64,000 nt of DNA from Acanthosepion pharaonis (GCA_903632075.3 CAHIKZ030004736.1:434001-498000), one strand, 5' to 3'. Positions 1 through 9,617 are shown, counted from the first letter of the stretch. Numbers and translations are program-made. Notes: generated by a model from the letters alone, not told the origin.

Positions 1-345
1 ACGACACAGCAAATCAACTTTTGTGCTAGTAGACCTAGTAATTGATTCAATATAATCGATCCACTTTCTATCAGTAGAAAACATTTGCCTTAGAAGACAC
101 AATTCACTCTCCTTAAGGTTAGCATCAAAAAGTCGATTAAAAGAGAGTAGTTTCGTTTTGGAGGCGTTAAAATTAACAAACAATTTTTTGTCCCAATTAA
201 CAACAGACTGAACCTTATCAAACCTTACCATTAAGGCAGAAGTAAATAGTGGTATGCATAGATACTGAGTCGGGAATTGATGACATCCGAAAGATCGTTG
301 ATGAAAGAAGCAATGCGTTGATGGATAACATTAGAAACATTGAAA
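1..345 (-). pseudogene. CR1/Jockey-like LINE reverse transcriptase fragment
   Basis: Reading the minus strand from about 345 to 1 gives the middle of a non-LTR reverse transcriptase. The segment FINDLSDVINSRLSIYA corresponds to the strand before the catalytic YADD box. The box itself is disrupted: after YA the DTTIY residues are only recovered in another frame, which implies a small deletion. From 240 to 1 the frame is open and contains the conserved NWDKKLFVNFNASKTKLLS block and the downstream KWIDYIESI block. No endonuclease is present, and the fragment runs off the window edge. The family call rests on close similarity to the better copies at 42331-42795 and 59850-60960. It is a dead copy. 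Confidence 0.8.
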
Positions 346-1280
346 ACAGTACGGAAATGATTCACTGCCGTGACATAGATACTCTGTGTTTTTTCTATAG
401 ATATTTTCAGAGTAATTGTTCTGATGAGATTTCCACTTTCGTACCTAGACTTTATGAATTTAAAAGCAATACTAGATTGGCGGTTAGGTCTCATCAGACA
501 CAGTATTGGTTCATTTTTATTCGTCACGGAGAAATCCAAAAGCATGTATCTGTTGTCATTTCTATAGAAATCTATCATTCATCTGTACACTGAATATTGC
601 TAACACACCTGGTGGTCCTTATGCTATATATTTAAAGATCCCTGATAAAATTTCGGCTTCAGTCACGGTCTAACGAGCTTTACTCTTTGGTACCTAGACT
701 TTATGGATTTAAGCGCAGTACTAGACTGACATTAAGGTCTCATCATCTTACAGATGAAATGGCTAGATGTAAGCATAAGTTCTATGCTGACCGTTTCTTC
801 TCTCCCACTTCTCGATTGTGGTACTGTCTCCCGTCTTCTTACTTCCCGGTCAACTTTGACCTTCTGTTATAGTGAAACACACCTATTCTATAGTTAATAG
901 ACTCTCCCACCTATAATAAGTAGGAGTAGTAAGAGTAACGAGTCGGTGAGTCAATCGATGTCGGACGACAGTTAGTCGAATACTAAAGTATCAGCGACCA
1001 CAACTAGATTACTCTGCGCAATGCTTATTATATCAAGTTCCTAATGTTTTGTACGTCGAACCTATTTTAGGACCGACTTAGTACAAATACAAGCCTCCAC
1101 TGTGAAATCACTCCACAACACCTTCAAAAATTTAAATGAAATGTCAATCATTATCTTCTGTCTTCTTAATTCTTGTTCTTTTATTGTTCTCTTTCCTTAA
1201 TAGTACTTTTTCTCATTTTCTCTAACACCCAGTAACCTCTTGCGTCTTAGTGGCTTTATTGCCTTGCTTGGAGTTAAATG
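346..1280 (+). pseudogene. CR1/Jockey-like LINE C-terminus and 3' UTR
   Basis: Two overlapping pieces of the same C-terminal region lie in tandem. The first (346-505) contains FFYRYFQSNCSDEISTFVPR and then RLAVRSHQ. The second (687-872) repeats the PRLYGFKRSTRLTLRSH block and continues through FYADRFFSPTSRLW and LPSSYFPVNFDL to a stop. The non-coding part ends at 1240-1280 with the 3' terminal signature shared by other copies here (sense strand: CCCAGTAACCTCTTGCG ... CCTTGCTTGG). It is inverted relative to the fragment at 1-345, so the left edge of the window is a head-to-head junction of two CR1-like pieces. Confidence 0.78.
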
Positions 1281-2335
1281 GTTAAAATAATAAAGTAATC
1301 TCTAACCTCCTATGGCAATGAATATCAGACAAAGGATGATTAAAAGAAACTTGAAGCGGACGAGATGTGGTAATAACGACGAAAGAAGCATTGGTAGAAT
1401 ATATGACAAATGAAGAAGAATGAAAATAGGCTGAATCGGCCATTTTTGATCCTTGGAGTATTATTTCCTGTCATCAGGGTCTAGAATACCCCGACTTCAT
1501 CACCTGAAATACGTACCCCTTCCCCAAAGGGACTAACTACAAGTAAATGCTTGCAAACCCAAATACAAACAACCAATATTTACCCATCCCCGAAGTAAAT
1601 GTGTATAGACTCAAATAACACACAAAAAAAAGTTTCGAGATTGAACACCCCAACAAGTGTTGATATGTAAAATCAATCGACTAGGCAATCAAGTATGGGT
1701 TACTATGTGAAAATCGAACTCCTTTTAGTAATAATCACTTGCAATAATAGCTTGTTACCCATGTTAGGGGATTTCAAAGTGAAGGTTGATGATGTGCTTG
1801 TTAACCATTGCCCCATGGCGTGGCCCTTTTCACATTTTTACAAGCCTACGCGCCTGTTCTTGAGCAAACGTACAGTTGTGTGAGCAGTTACCAAATTTTA
1901 TCATAAAGTTTACTGTTTAGATCTTAGGTAGAATATGTAAATATCTATTGGATAATTCTTTTCCTTATAAATATCTACGTCCATATACTTCATCTCTTGT
2001 CTTGTCACATTCCAAGACATCAGCCAGAATCGACCTGACATAATTGTAACGGTAATATTAGCCGTTTCCTTATAAGGATTCATTGACCGAGCAGCCTTTT
2101 ATTACATGTGATAGTCATTTTAATTGTTGCTGCTGCAGAAAGTCCTAAAGTGATGTGATTTCTGTTATTTAGCACAGTTCTTTATTTGTGATTGTGTAGC
2201 GCCAGTCCATAAGGTTTGAAGAAGTTAGATCTTCATCAAGATCCATAGGAGTGATTCGTTCAAAGCAATTATTAACCATCAATCTTTCGGTAGAAAATGG
2301 CAGTCATTCGATATTATGAGTTTCCTCTCTTCGGA
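1281..2335. other. Mostly unassigned AT-rich sequence
   Basis: No gene is recognised. A stretch near 1304-1385 on the plus strand resembles the RTE LINE region that includes KLEA..MW, but it is too decayed to be sure. The rest shows no long open frame and no obvious repeat structure. Confidence 0.4.
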
Positions 2336-2560
2336 CAGATCATGTGATTGAAGCACGAAAACCTGACCTTTTTGTTATCGATAAGGAAAGTAGCAAGTGT
2401 CAAATTATTGATTTTGCTGTTCTATACTATACAAGAGTGGAAACTGAAAAGATTGAAAAATAACAGGAGCTGGCTAGGGTGGTGAAGAAGATAGGAAAAA
2501 CGGCTGTTGAAGTAATTTCTGTAGTAATGCGAGCACTTGAAGCACCCCATAGAAACTTGA
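2336..2560 (+). pseudogene. R2/NeSL-like LINE, restriction-like endonuclease fragment
   Basis: The reading ARKPDLFVIDKESSKCQIID corresponds to the RPD...D core of the restriction-like endonuclease at the C-terminus of R2/NeSL-type non-LTR retrotransposons. It is followed by RVETEKIEK and a degenerate VISVV block equivalent to the family's VIPIVVGALG. The frame then breaks abruptly into RTE LINE sequence at about 2561. Only the C-terminal third of the endonuclease is present. Confidence 0.7.
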
Positions 2561-2665
2561 AAGAGGATTTGGAGAATTTGATACACATAGGACATATTGA
2601 AGGCAAAACGGACAGAAGAGAAACAACGAATAACCTATATAACGAGCTTGTTTTGGGTGAATGAG
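2561..2665 (+). pseudogene. RTE-like LINE C-terminal fragment
   Basis: The frame reads LENLIHIGHIEGKTDRRETT followed by a degenerate NLYNELV block. This matches the RTE/BovB-type C-terminal region (GHIEGKRxRGRQR...) seen in longer copies at 20195-20640 and 60975-61820. It is fused without a gap to R2/NeSL-like sequence on its left. Confidence 0.65.
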
Positions 2666-2689
2666 AGAAACAGAATCATTTTCGTTAGG

Positions 2690-3400
2690 AACACAGGAGT
2701 TGGCCATGACAACGAATGCAATCCGGGACAGGATAGACAAATCACAAGAAAACAAATGCAGGATGTGTGGGCAAGCTCATGGTACATTTAATACCATAAT
2801 CGGAGAATCCCGAGTCAGCATAGAAAGAGTATAAGGGATGACATGACATTGGATGAATGACATCTATTAGGAAGTACGCCGTAAATTTGGCTTCAATAGG
2901 AAAGAAATGTTATATCAGACAGTGGCAGTGGTAGAAAATGGCAGACACAAGATAATTCTTGATCATTTTATTGAAACACGAAGACATTATCTTTTTGTTA
3001 TCGATAAGTAAAGTAGCATGTGTTAAATTATTGATTTTACTGTTCCATATAATCCAGGAATGGAGTCAAAAGAAACTGAAAATATTGAAAAATACCAGAA
3101 TCTGGCTAACGTTTTGAAGAAGCTAGGAAACACGGTTGTTGAAGTAATTCCTGTAGTAATGGAAGCACCTGGAACATTACCAAAAAGAAAAACTTGAACG
3201 ATCATTTAGAGAAAATTGGAATTGATAGCGGGATTGCATACCACCAGAAAACAGTCATCATTTGCTCTGCAAGGATTCTTGAGTTGTAAGGAGTTTTGTT
3301 GACAACATGCTTCAAGAACAGAATTTCCATTGATTACGTCAATGTGCGACACCAACATACTACTACTACTACTACTACTACTAATAATAATAATAAGGAA
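2690..3400 (+). pseudogene. R2/NeSL-like LINE C-terminus with simple-repeat tail
   Basis: The reading begins with TNAIRDRIDKSQENKCRMCG, the region just before and into the zinc knuckle. The knuckle keeps its first CxxC, but the later His and Cys are lost. It continues with the endonuclease block (LFVIDK and IIDFTVP), the ENIEKYQNLA block and a degenerate VIPVV block. It ends with HLEKIGIDSGIAYHQKTVII, the usual C-terminal end. The element finishes in a (TAC)n(TAA)n tail at 3359-3395. Several frameshifts and stops are present. Confidence 0.72.
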
Positions 3401-3404
3401 ATGG

Positions 3405-3885
3405 GGAGTGAATTCATTGGGACCATTTTGACGATACACAGCAGTGGTATATACAAAGTCCAGAATCTGAGAGAAAGAAATAAAATCCTGTGGGACTTTC
3501 ATATTCAAACAGGTCTCGCCCAATTCATATTCAAACAGGTCTCGCCCAATTCATATTCAAACAGGTCTCGCCCAATTCAAGCTAGTAGGCCGAATCTAGT
3601 AGCGGGAAATAAGAACAAAAAACCTGCCATAATATGGTTTTCACTGTTACTCCGGGACATGAAATTAATCAGAAAGTGAGTGTCAGAGATTTGATGGAAC
3701 ATGAAACATGAGAGTCGTGCCAGTTGTTATCAAAGTGAAGAGATCGGCCCTGGAGTATTTGCAAGAAAGTCTGAAGTAAATGGAAATCAACGTAAGACTA
3801 GGAAACATTCAGATGACAGCATTATTAAAAAAAATATAACGGCTATACTGAGGAGGGTGCTGGAGTATTGAAGAAGCTTATTGTC
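3405..3885 (+). pseudogene. Second R2/NeSL-like LINE C-terminus
   Basis: KILWDFHIQTG opens the restriction-like endonuclease, and ASRPNLVAGNK is its RPD motif with the Asp changed to Asn. Between them lies a 26-bp triplication. Downstream, MRVVPVVIKVKRSALEYLQE and INVRLGNIQMTALL match the C-terminal end of the family, finishing with ILRRVLEY at about 3865. It lies directly after the simple-repeat tail of the preceding copy, in the same orientation, so the two are head to tail. Confidence 0.72.
3500..3577 (+). repeat. Three perfect copies of a 26-bp unit
   Basis: Three consecutive identical units start at 3500, 3526 and 3552 inside the LINE endonuclease region. Because 26 is not a multiple of three, each copy is read in a different frame. 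Confidence 0.95.
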
Positions 3886-4156
3886 ACTTAATCTCCAGTA
3901 TAGAACAACTTTTTACCATTGCTAACACACTGTAGGTGAATTATATAAAATCAAATATAACCTATAACTTGTTATTGACAAGTAATTTATTTCTGAATTT
4001 TCGCGGCATTGGTTGTTGACCGAGATTAAAACCGTGACGAGTTAAGATCTTAAATTTTGTATCAATTTCCTGGCAAACATTTTCAACATTCGATCCTCTG
4101 ACGAGATATGTTTTTTTTTTCTTTTTAGATTTTGAAATGATATTTTTGTTCCTTTC
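3886..4156. other. Unassigned spacer
   Basis: No coding or repeat signal was seen apart from short A/T runs. Confidence 0.4.
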
Positions 4157-4218
4157 CAGCCACGCGTTTCGGCACTGGACCTGTGTAAGTATAATTATAA
4201 TCAGGTGCGTGGTTTTCG
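4157..4218 (-). ncRNA. Degenerate hammerhead-like motif
   Basis: On the minus strand a CTGAT core remnant (4204-4200) and a GAAAC box (4170-4166) are enclosed by a perfect 6-bp stem, CCACGC with GCGTGG. The region between them does not keep a standard stem II, so activity is doubtful. It resembles the other hammerhead-like motifs in this window. Confidence 0.35.
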
Positions 4219-4439
4219 CTATAGTTTGGTCTTGTGTTATTAGCAATTCCTATGGTAACTCTAATTATTAGGTGGGTCACTTTTTAAGCACCCCCCCCTT
4301 CTGAGTTTCCAAGAACATAATGTGCTGCTATTTATAATATTTCATGAAAATGATTGATATTTATTAAACGACTTTACTTTCTTCCGAAAAATTTTAAATG
4401 AATTTATTTAATATTCAGTTATTTTTTTACCGTCTACAC
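4219..4439. other. Unassigned spacer
   Basis: A short C-run lies near 4290. No gene or repeat was recognised. Confidence 0.35.
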
Positions 4440-4505
4440 ATTTCTTACGTTTTTCACAATGTTTCGGCCGGTTCATTCTTCGGTCGTCTTCATTACTTGG
4501 TGGTT
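4440..4505 (-). ncRNA. Degenerate hammerhead-like motif
   Basis: The minus strand reads ATGAAGACGACCGAAGAATG, then CCGGCCGAAACATTGTG. A CTGAAGA-like core and a CGAAAC box are recognisable. The GGCCGAAAC part is shared with the motif at 12983-13032. Catalytic ability is unlikely. Confidence 0.35.
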
Positions 4506-4674
4506 ATTTTTTAGTATGTTTCTTATAGAAGCTGAAAATTGGCAAGAGTTACTTGGGTTTGTAGAAAACGATAGAATTTATCTCTAAACGATGCCAAAGA
4601 AATAAAATGGATTAAAGACATCTTTTTTCTAGTATGTCGATTCCTGTAAACAGTTTTACGAGAGAGCCAAAATG

Positions 4675-4676
<2 letters not shown>

Positions 4677-4735
<59 letters not shown>
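4677..4735. repeat. (TA)n microsatellite
   Basis: About 29 uninterrupted TA units, directly adjoining the 3' end of the minus-strand SINE. The tract probably grew from the SINE tail. Confidence 0.97.
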
Positions 4736-4739
<4 letters not shown>

Positions 4740-4852
4740 TGCGGCAGACAGCCGAAAGTATGGCGCACACAGTGAGGATCAAATTCACTACTCACTCGTA
4801 AGGGATCTAGCGAGGAAAGCTTGCTAACCATTACACCACATCGAAGTGCCAC
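4736..4852 (-). repeat. tRNA-derived SINE, family 1
   Basis: The minus strand starts with a tRNA-like head: an A-box-like GTGGTGTAATGGTTAGC (about 4840-4824) and a B-box-like TTTGATCCTC some 40 bp on. The head is followed by a short unrelated body ending in CATATATA and the adjoining TA tract. A second copy lies at 49327-49465 on the plus strand. tRNA-derived SINEs of this shape are common in cephalopods. Confidence 0.75.
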
Positions 4853-4883
4853 GAAATTCTATGAATAGATTGCAAAAACAAAA

Positions 4884-4935
4884 AATGGATGGTAAAAGTC
4901 AAGTTACTTAGAGCAACAAAAGACAGGAAGTTTTT
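4884..4935 (+). pseudogene. RTE-like LINE 3' coding scrap
   Basis: KLLRATKDRKFFV then a stop matches the last residues of the RTE LINE protein (LLRATKDRKLWRAM in the copy at 58860-59440). Confidence 0.6.
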
Positions 4936-5581
4936 TGTGTAGTGAGGAGAAGAGAAAAGACAAAGTATAATGAATTTAATTCATGCCGGGTGTCACATTA
5001 TGTTGGCCTTGTTACCGACTAAGTTGCATATTCAACGAAACAGTGATTCGTAATCTTTTCTCGCAACCTGTTCACCATTAGAGCGTGGGAGCTCCAGGTG
5101 CTGTCTGGACTCCGGACAAATCAACGCTAACTTATGAAAGAAATTTAATAAACTCTGTATATATCTCAAGGAAATGCCAATTATAGATTATAAGATAAAT
5201 AAAACCAGTGATGCCAACGTTCTGAGGTTTTTATTCAATGAGATGACCTAGAATATGTTTTTATTAATCCTACATAAGGCTGCTGTTTAAGCAAGAGAAA
5301 ATTAATCATCCCCAAAATATACATTTTTTTAAAAAAGGGCGACGTATCTAATTCTGACTAAATGTAGATTACAATGCCAGCCGTTGTGAAAACTTTCTCG
5401 TTATCTTCAGTTTTAAGTGAAAAATGTTTGTTTGTTTTTAATGCTTGCGTTTGCCAGGAAAAAGGAATTAAGAATTTCTACAAAACAGAGTCTTTATTTT
5501 TTTCATTAAATGATAAGATAAGAAATCATCAGCAAATATTAGACCTGCAGGTTCTTCGGTTCAAAGCTGGCAACTGAAATA
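4936..5581. other. Unassigned, with a short open frame
   Basis: A 67-codon frame at 5374-5577 (MPAVVKTFSLSS...) has no recognised domain. No other structure was seen. Confidence 0.35.
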
Positions 5582-5659
5582 ACCCACAAGCTCTGTGACT
5601 CCTGCTCACAACTCTTCAAGAGTAGGCTAGGTCTTCACAGCCATTTCTGCCATCACCAC
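5582..5659 (+). other. Isolated C2H2 zinc-finger segment
   Basis: The frame reads THKLCDSCSQLFKSRLGLHS followed by HFCHHH. This fits C-x2-C-x12-H-x3-H exactly, with the SRLGLHSH sequence typical of the single zinc finger found at the C-terminus of some LINE proteins. The open frame extends upstream for a few codons and downstream to a stop near 5680. It may be a LINE remnant or a piece of a host zinc-finger exon. No splice sites were identified. Confidence 0.5.
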
Positions 5660-5809
5660 CAGAGAAGAGAAAGGGAATAAGGAGAGGGGATAACGATTCC
5701 GATGCTCCGATATATATTCGTTGAATATGACAGACAAGGAAAATTTTTATTGAGTTATTTTAGTATTCTTAATTTTTTCCGCTTGTAGGGAGTATAAAAA
5801 TTGCCCGCA

Positions 5810-5862
5810 GTGTCCATTGTCCCAAGCGCTTTCGGCAAGTTCTTTAGCCCTTTTCAATAGGT
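5810..5862 (-). ncRNA. Penelope-type hammerhead-like remnant
   Basis: The minus strand reads TTGAAAAGGGCTAAAGAACT, then TGCCGAAAGCGCTTGGG. The GCCGAAAGCGCT core is shared with the motif directly upstream of the Penelope coding fragment at 14508 and with the end of the repeat at 6528-6722. Confidence 0.4.
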
Positions 5863-5983
5863 TTGTTGATAATTGGCTTTAATTTATTCTCATGGTTGAC
5901 TTTATAAGATGTAGCTGTGTGCTGCCTAAATAGCAGTAGCGTTTATTCCGAACACACCGAAAAAACAAATATATGTCTGTACG

Positions 5984-6008
5984 AATGTATGTATGTATGT
6001 ATGTATGC
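5984..6008. repeat. (GTAT)n microsatellite
   Basis: About six tandem GTAT units. Confidence 0.9.
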
Positions 6009-6017
6009 GTTATCATC

Positions 6018-6310
6018 ATTCTATGGTATTCTCAGCATCCTTCTGTAGAGCCACATCTCTGTTGCTTCATGTCACTTCTTCATCTGTAAGGAAATTGTCC
6101 AGCACACACAGCCATATAGAAAGATAGATATGATGTAACAGTTCAGCACACTTTTATTTTTTTTTCTAAGAAAATATTCCAGTATAGTTAGTCTTTTCTT
6201 CTCGCTTTCCTTGGCTACATTCTCTAGAAGATTTTGTATTTTTCCTTCTGAGTTCACTTTCAACGGTGTTATCCGCGTATATGACGTTAAAATTATGATC
6301 ACCAATATTA
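6018..6310 (-). pseudogene. RTE-like LINE fragment with internal deletion
   Basis: The minus strand reads YTRITPLKVNSEGKIQNLLE, NVAKESEKKRLTI, then jumps to VLNCYIISIFLYGCVCWTIS. In longer copies about 80 residues lie between the ESEKKGLTI and VLNCYVIS blocks, so an internal deletion joined them in frame. The catalytic YADD region upstream is changed to YTRIT/YADN-like sequence. It ends beside a CR1-like 3' end. Confidence 0.75.
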
Positions 6311-6327
6311 ATTCTATCTTTTAATCA

Positions 6328-6525
6328 TTTCCCCCAAGCAAGGCGATAATGCCACTATGATGGGAGGGGTCACTGGGAATGAAAGAGAATGAGAAGATTT
6401 TAGTGAGGAGAAAGGAAAATAAAAGAATATGTTTCTGAAAATCAGAAAATGGCGGTTGATGTTGCATTCAAATTTATGAAGATTGAAGTTGGCAGGAAAG
6501 CAAAAATCCGGAAGAGATTTACTTT
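6328..6525 (-). pseudogene. CR1-like LINE 3' end
   Basis: The minus strand reads SLPDFCFPANFNLHKFECNI, then NRHFLIF. This is the last coding block of the CR1-like family, followed by the 3' UTR ending in the CCTTGCTTGGGGG signature at about 6335. It is a typical 5'-truncated copy of about 200 bp. Confidence 0.75.
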
Positions 6526-6527
6526 GC

Positions 6528-6722
6528 GTACAAACAATTATCTTTATTTCATGGGTGACTTCGCTGAATTTCGCAATTAATTTTGATTATTCCCGGATCT
6601 ATTTCGAAGTCATAAAAATTGTTATCGTACAAAAAATTCGTCGCAAAAAATCACGTAAAAATCGCAGTAATGAAAACTTGGTCCAAATGTTCTGTAATTC
6701 CGAGCGCTTTCGGCTATACATT
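6528..6722. repeat. Dispersed repeat X, copy 1
   Basis: About 150 bp from 6534 are roughly 80 percent identical to 19683-19855. The segment at 6690-6722, read on the minus strand, contains TAGCCGAAAGCGCTCGGAA followed by ACATTTGGAC. This is almost identical to the Penelope 5' sequence at 14520-14560. Repeat X may therefore be a Penelope 5' non-coding region or an element that captured it. Confidence 0.65.
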
Positions 6723-6957
6723 TAGCTAATATCAAAGATGATTTTATTTTTGCTTTTTAATTGAATGTATGGATTGTGTGTATTTTTCTAGAGTTATAGG
6801 GATGTTCTATTTTCCTAACACAACACATTGTGACCGTATTCGTAGTTATATTATTGAGTGTTGGCTTTTTTCTTTTTTATTATTAAGGCTTCCATTATTT
6901 TTAATCTTTTTTTACATGTGGATGAAGTTATTATGCTTGTATTTTCTACTAGTATGT
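6723..6957. other. Unassigned spacer
   Basis: T-rich; an open frame at 6769-7104 crosses into the SINE and has no recognisable domain. Confidence 0.35.
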
Positions 6958-7103
6958 TTCGGATGGAGTTTAATGGATGTGCGCTGTGTTATATCGGCTA
7001 GGAATGAGAAATCGCAGAATATAGTTGGAATTGTAGTCGGGTTCGTTACATTCACTTATGCTCCTTTGGGAAAGGTATCAATCTCTCACCATACCATGTT
7101 ATA
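6958..7103 (+). repeat. tRNA-derived SINE, family 2, copy a
   Basis: The head is degenerate (ATATCGGCTAGGAATGAGAA). The body is shared with copies at 16407, 28236 and 29432: a GTCGGGTTCGTTACATTCAC block, then TTTGGGAAAGGTAT. Confidence 0.65.
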
Positions 7104-8296
7104 GGTTAAATAGAAGACTGGATTGTATAGTCTTGGTTGTCTTGATTAAATTTGATATCAAACTATTTTCAGGGTATATGGTATGTATATAAATCTACCT
7201 TCAGGTTATATATATAAGTTGTATGTAAAGGGATATCGTGTTTATGCTTGGGTTTCATTCACAAGCTGCCCCATTTTCAGATAATATATACAAATTCCAA
7301 AATTTGAAAAAAATCTGAAAACCGAAGCACTTCCTGTCCCAAGAATTTCGGATAAAGGAATCTCAATCTCTGTCGCTACAATGGCAGCATTTATATTGAT
7401 AACGAGAATATTCTTACGCAGGGCTAAAAAAAAAGTTAAAAATTAAAAAAAATGAGACTTCATTTTGGCCAGTCACTGTCTTCTTTAACTCATCCCTTGA
7501 ATGATTTTAATAATTTTGTTTTCTTAAGAGTTTAGAGACGGGAAACACGATAGCTTGAGCCAGAGTTCATTGTCGACGCTTCATGTACTAGGAACAGGTC
7601 TTATTTAGGTAAGTAGAGGAGAAAAATAAGATATCTGTAGCTTTTCAGTGTCTGGAGGGACATTTAAACAGTGTTCTCCATTCTCATGAGTAAAGAATGC
7701 GTTTAAATTGCGAACATTTGGGTGATTTTCAAAAATGGAAAGAGAAAGAATTGAAGGAGAAAGGCGTTGCATTTCATTTTTAGAATCTTGCTTCTAAGTG
7801 AGATGTTAAGTAATCGGTGTCAAACAAAACATAATTCCTACTTTGTACCATAAGTGTCTTTTCAAACTAACAAGTACTGTTTAGTGATGAGGCGTCTGTT
7901 ATTAAAATCTGTATTTCATTTAAGATACTGAGTCGGTGATATATTTTGTTATTTGATAGATAATAAAAAAAATGGTCAACAACAACACTACCAAAAATAC
8001 AATAATAATAATAATGATGTTGGCTTGGTTCTGATAAAGAAAGGAACTGAAGGACAAATCATCAAAATCCCTGGTGCATAATATCTCCAAGATATCAAGA
8101 GAAAAAATAGTTCTCACTAGCACAAGTTTAAGTTTTTCTGTTAATAGCCATCTTTTGTTTAAGTGGAAACAGCAGCAACAACAAAATTATCACACATCCT
8201 TCGCTTGTCATTGATTATAACCTGGCATCTGCCATTATAAACCAAATGCAGGTAAGAAAAAGAAGTACAGCTTACACGTAATGAAGAGCCTTATCT
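7104..8296. other. Unassigned AT-rich DNA
   Basis: No gene, clear repeat or splice-bounded open frame was recognised in this 1.2-kb stretch. A short AAT run lies near 7999. Confidence 0.4.
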
Positions 8297-8460
8297 ATAT
8301 AAAATATAGATCTATATAAAATCTATATAAAATATAGATCTATATAAAATCTATATAAAATATAGATCTATATAAAATCTATATCAAATATAGATCTATA
8401 TAAAATCTATATAAAATATAGATCTATATAAAATCTATATAAAATATCTATATAAAATCT
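8297..8460. repeat. 28-bp tandem repeat (TATAGATCTATATAAAATCT...)
   Basis: About 5.5 near-perfect copies of a 28-bp unit that contains AGATCT. Differences between units are one or two bases. The unit is partly palindromic, so single strands can fold into short hairpins. Confidence 0.93.
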
Positions 8461-8584
8461 GTGTGATCTTAATTTTGGGGGGAGTTTTCTTTTTTTACAA
8501 AAATGATTAGTGGAAAATATCATGACGCCATTTCTGACCTTAGGTCTCTGGTTCTGTCCTAGAAATTAAATTAAATAATGTTTG

Positions 8585-8890
8585 AATAATAATAATAATA
8601 CACTGATGCAGTTGTAGTCGAGACTATAGAGATTGTGAACTGCATGATTTTGTCTATATGCTGTGTCCTTTAAGAATATAGACAATCATGGCTTTCCACG
8701 ACCTCCTATCCCTTGTAGTTATTAGTAAAATTTATCTTTGCGTTAACTCTCCCAATCCCTGGCCTGTCATCTATATAAACAAGCTCGTTTAGTAGGCTAT
8801 TCGCTACTTTTCTCTGTCCCTATTGCCCTGTCATGTGAGTGTCAGATTCTCCAAGCCTTCTTTCCTCATTATGTCATAGCAATTTTAATT
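8585..8890 (-). pseudogene. RTE-like LINE 3' end
   Basis: The minus strand reads through the SLLNELVY block and VESHDCLYS region, equivalent to LTSL..W and RAMIAHVL in the intact RTE C-terminus. It is followed by the family 3' UTR. The frame is broken in several places. Confidence 0.55.
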
Positions 8891-9262
8891 GTCTCTTTCT
8901 TATTCTAAATAACTGTTTTAAATCTAGAGTTGTTCTTATTTTAGACTGGTTGTCAACCTAGACTGAAGTGAACAGTCTGCCTTGCTGTTTAACCCATAAT
9001 TGGGAAGAGATTGACCTAGAAGTAAATTGATGAGTCGAACGAATCGTTGAGCTGAATAAAAATATGGTGAATTAAAATAAGTATTTAAAAGATTAAAACT
9101 GGATTTTTTCTCAGGTAGAAGAGGCTGTCAGCCAAAAACAACAAAGTATTTATTAACACCTGGCAAATTTTAAAAATATCAAAATTACGACTTTGAAAGA
9201 CACATAAAACACTCATAAGAACAGCTAAGTTTTGTTTGAAAAAGCATTCTAAAAACTTGTTA

Positions 9263-9536
9263 TCTATATCTATAATTCTCAAAATGCGTGTGTGTGTGAT
9301 CGGATGTTGTTTATGTGTTTCTACAGTTTTCATCCGATTTCGATGAATTTTTTGTTTGATAGATAATTCTTCAGTGTCAGTTTTGAGTTCTCATTGTTTG
9401 CTACAATGGCTCTCCACTACTTCCTGTCCATTATAATTCTCAGCAACGTTTTACTATTTACTATCAGTTCTTGGATATATATCTTTCATAAAGACTTTAA
9501 TAAAAATAAATAGTTTAAATTAATACAATAATATTA
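9263..9536 (+). mobile_element. Older Helitron 5' end fragment
   Basis: TCTATATCTATAATTCTCAA starts at 9263, followed by ATGCG, a short (TG)n and GATCGGATGTTGTTTAT. This is the same 5' terminus as the Helitron at 9537. The copy was interrupted by an RTE LINE 3' scrap (9385-9480) and then by the younger Helitron. Confidence 0.7.
9385..9480 (-). pseudogene. RTE-like LINE 3' scrap
   Basis: On the minus strand the sequence GGACAGGAAGTAGTGGAGAG and CCATTGTAGC corresponds to the DRKLWRAMIA block of the RTE C-terminus. Confidence 0.5.
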
Positions 9537-9558
9537 TCTATATCTATAATTCTCAACA

Positions 9559-9577
9559 TGCGTGCGCGCGCACGCGC

Positions 9578-9617
<40 letters not shown>
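9559..9617. repeat. (GC/AC)n(TG)n tract in the Helitron 5' end
   Basis: Alternating purine-pyrimidine tract, first CG-rich and then pure TG. A shorter TG run stands at the same place in the older copy (about 9289), so the tract is an expanded part of the element. Confidence 0.9.

Noticed and set aside
4736..4852. Functional tRNA gene
   Set aside because: A and B boxes are recognisable but no cloverleaf can be closed, and the sequence recurs with a SINE body at 49327.
8297..8460. CRISPR-like array
   Set aside because: The 28-bp units are contiguous without spacers, and the DNA is eukaryotic.
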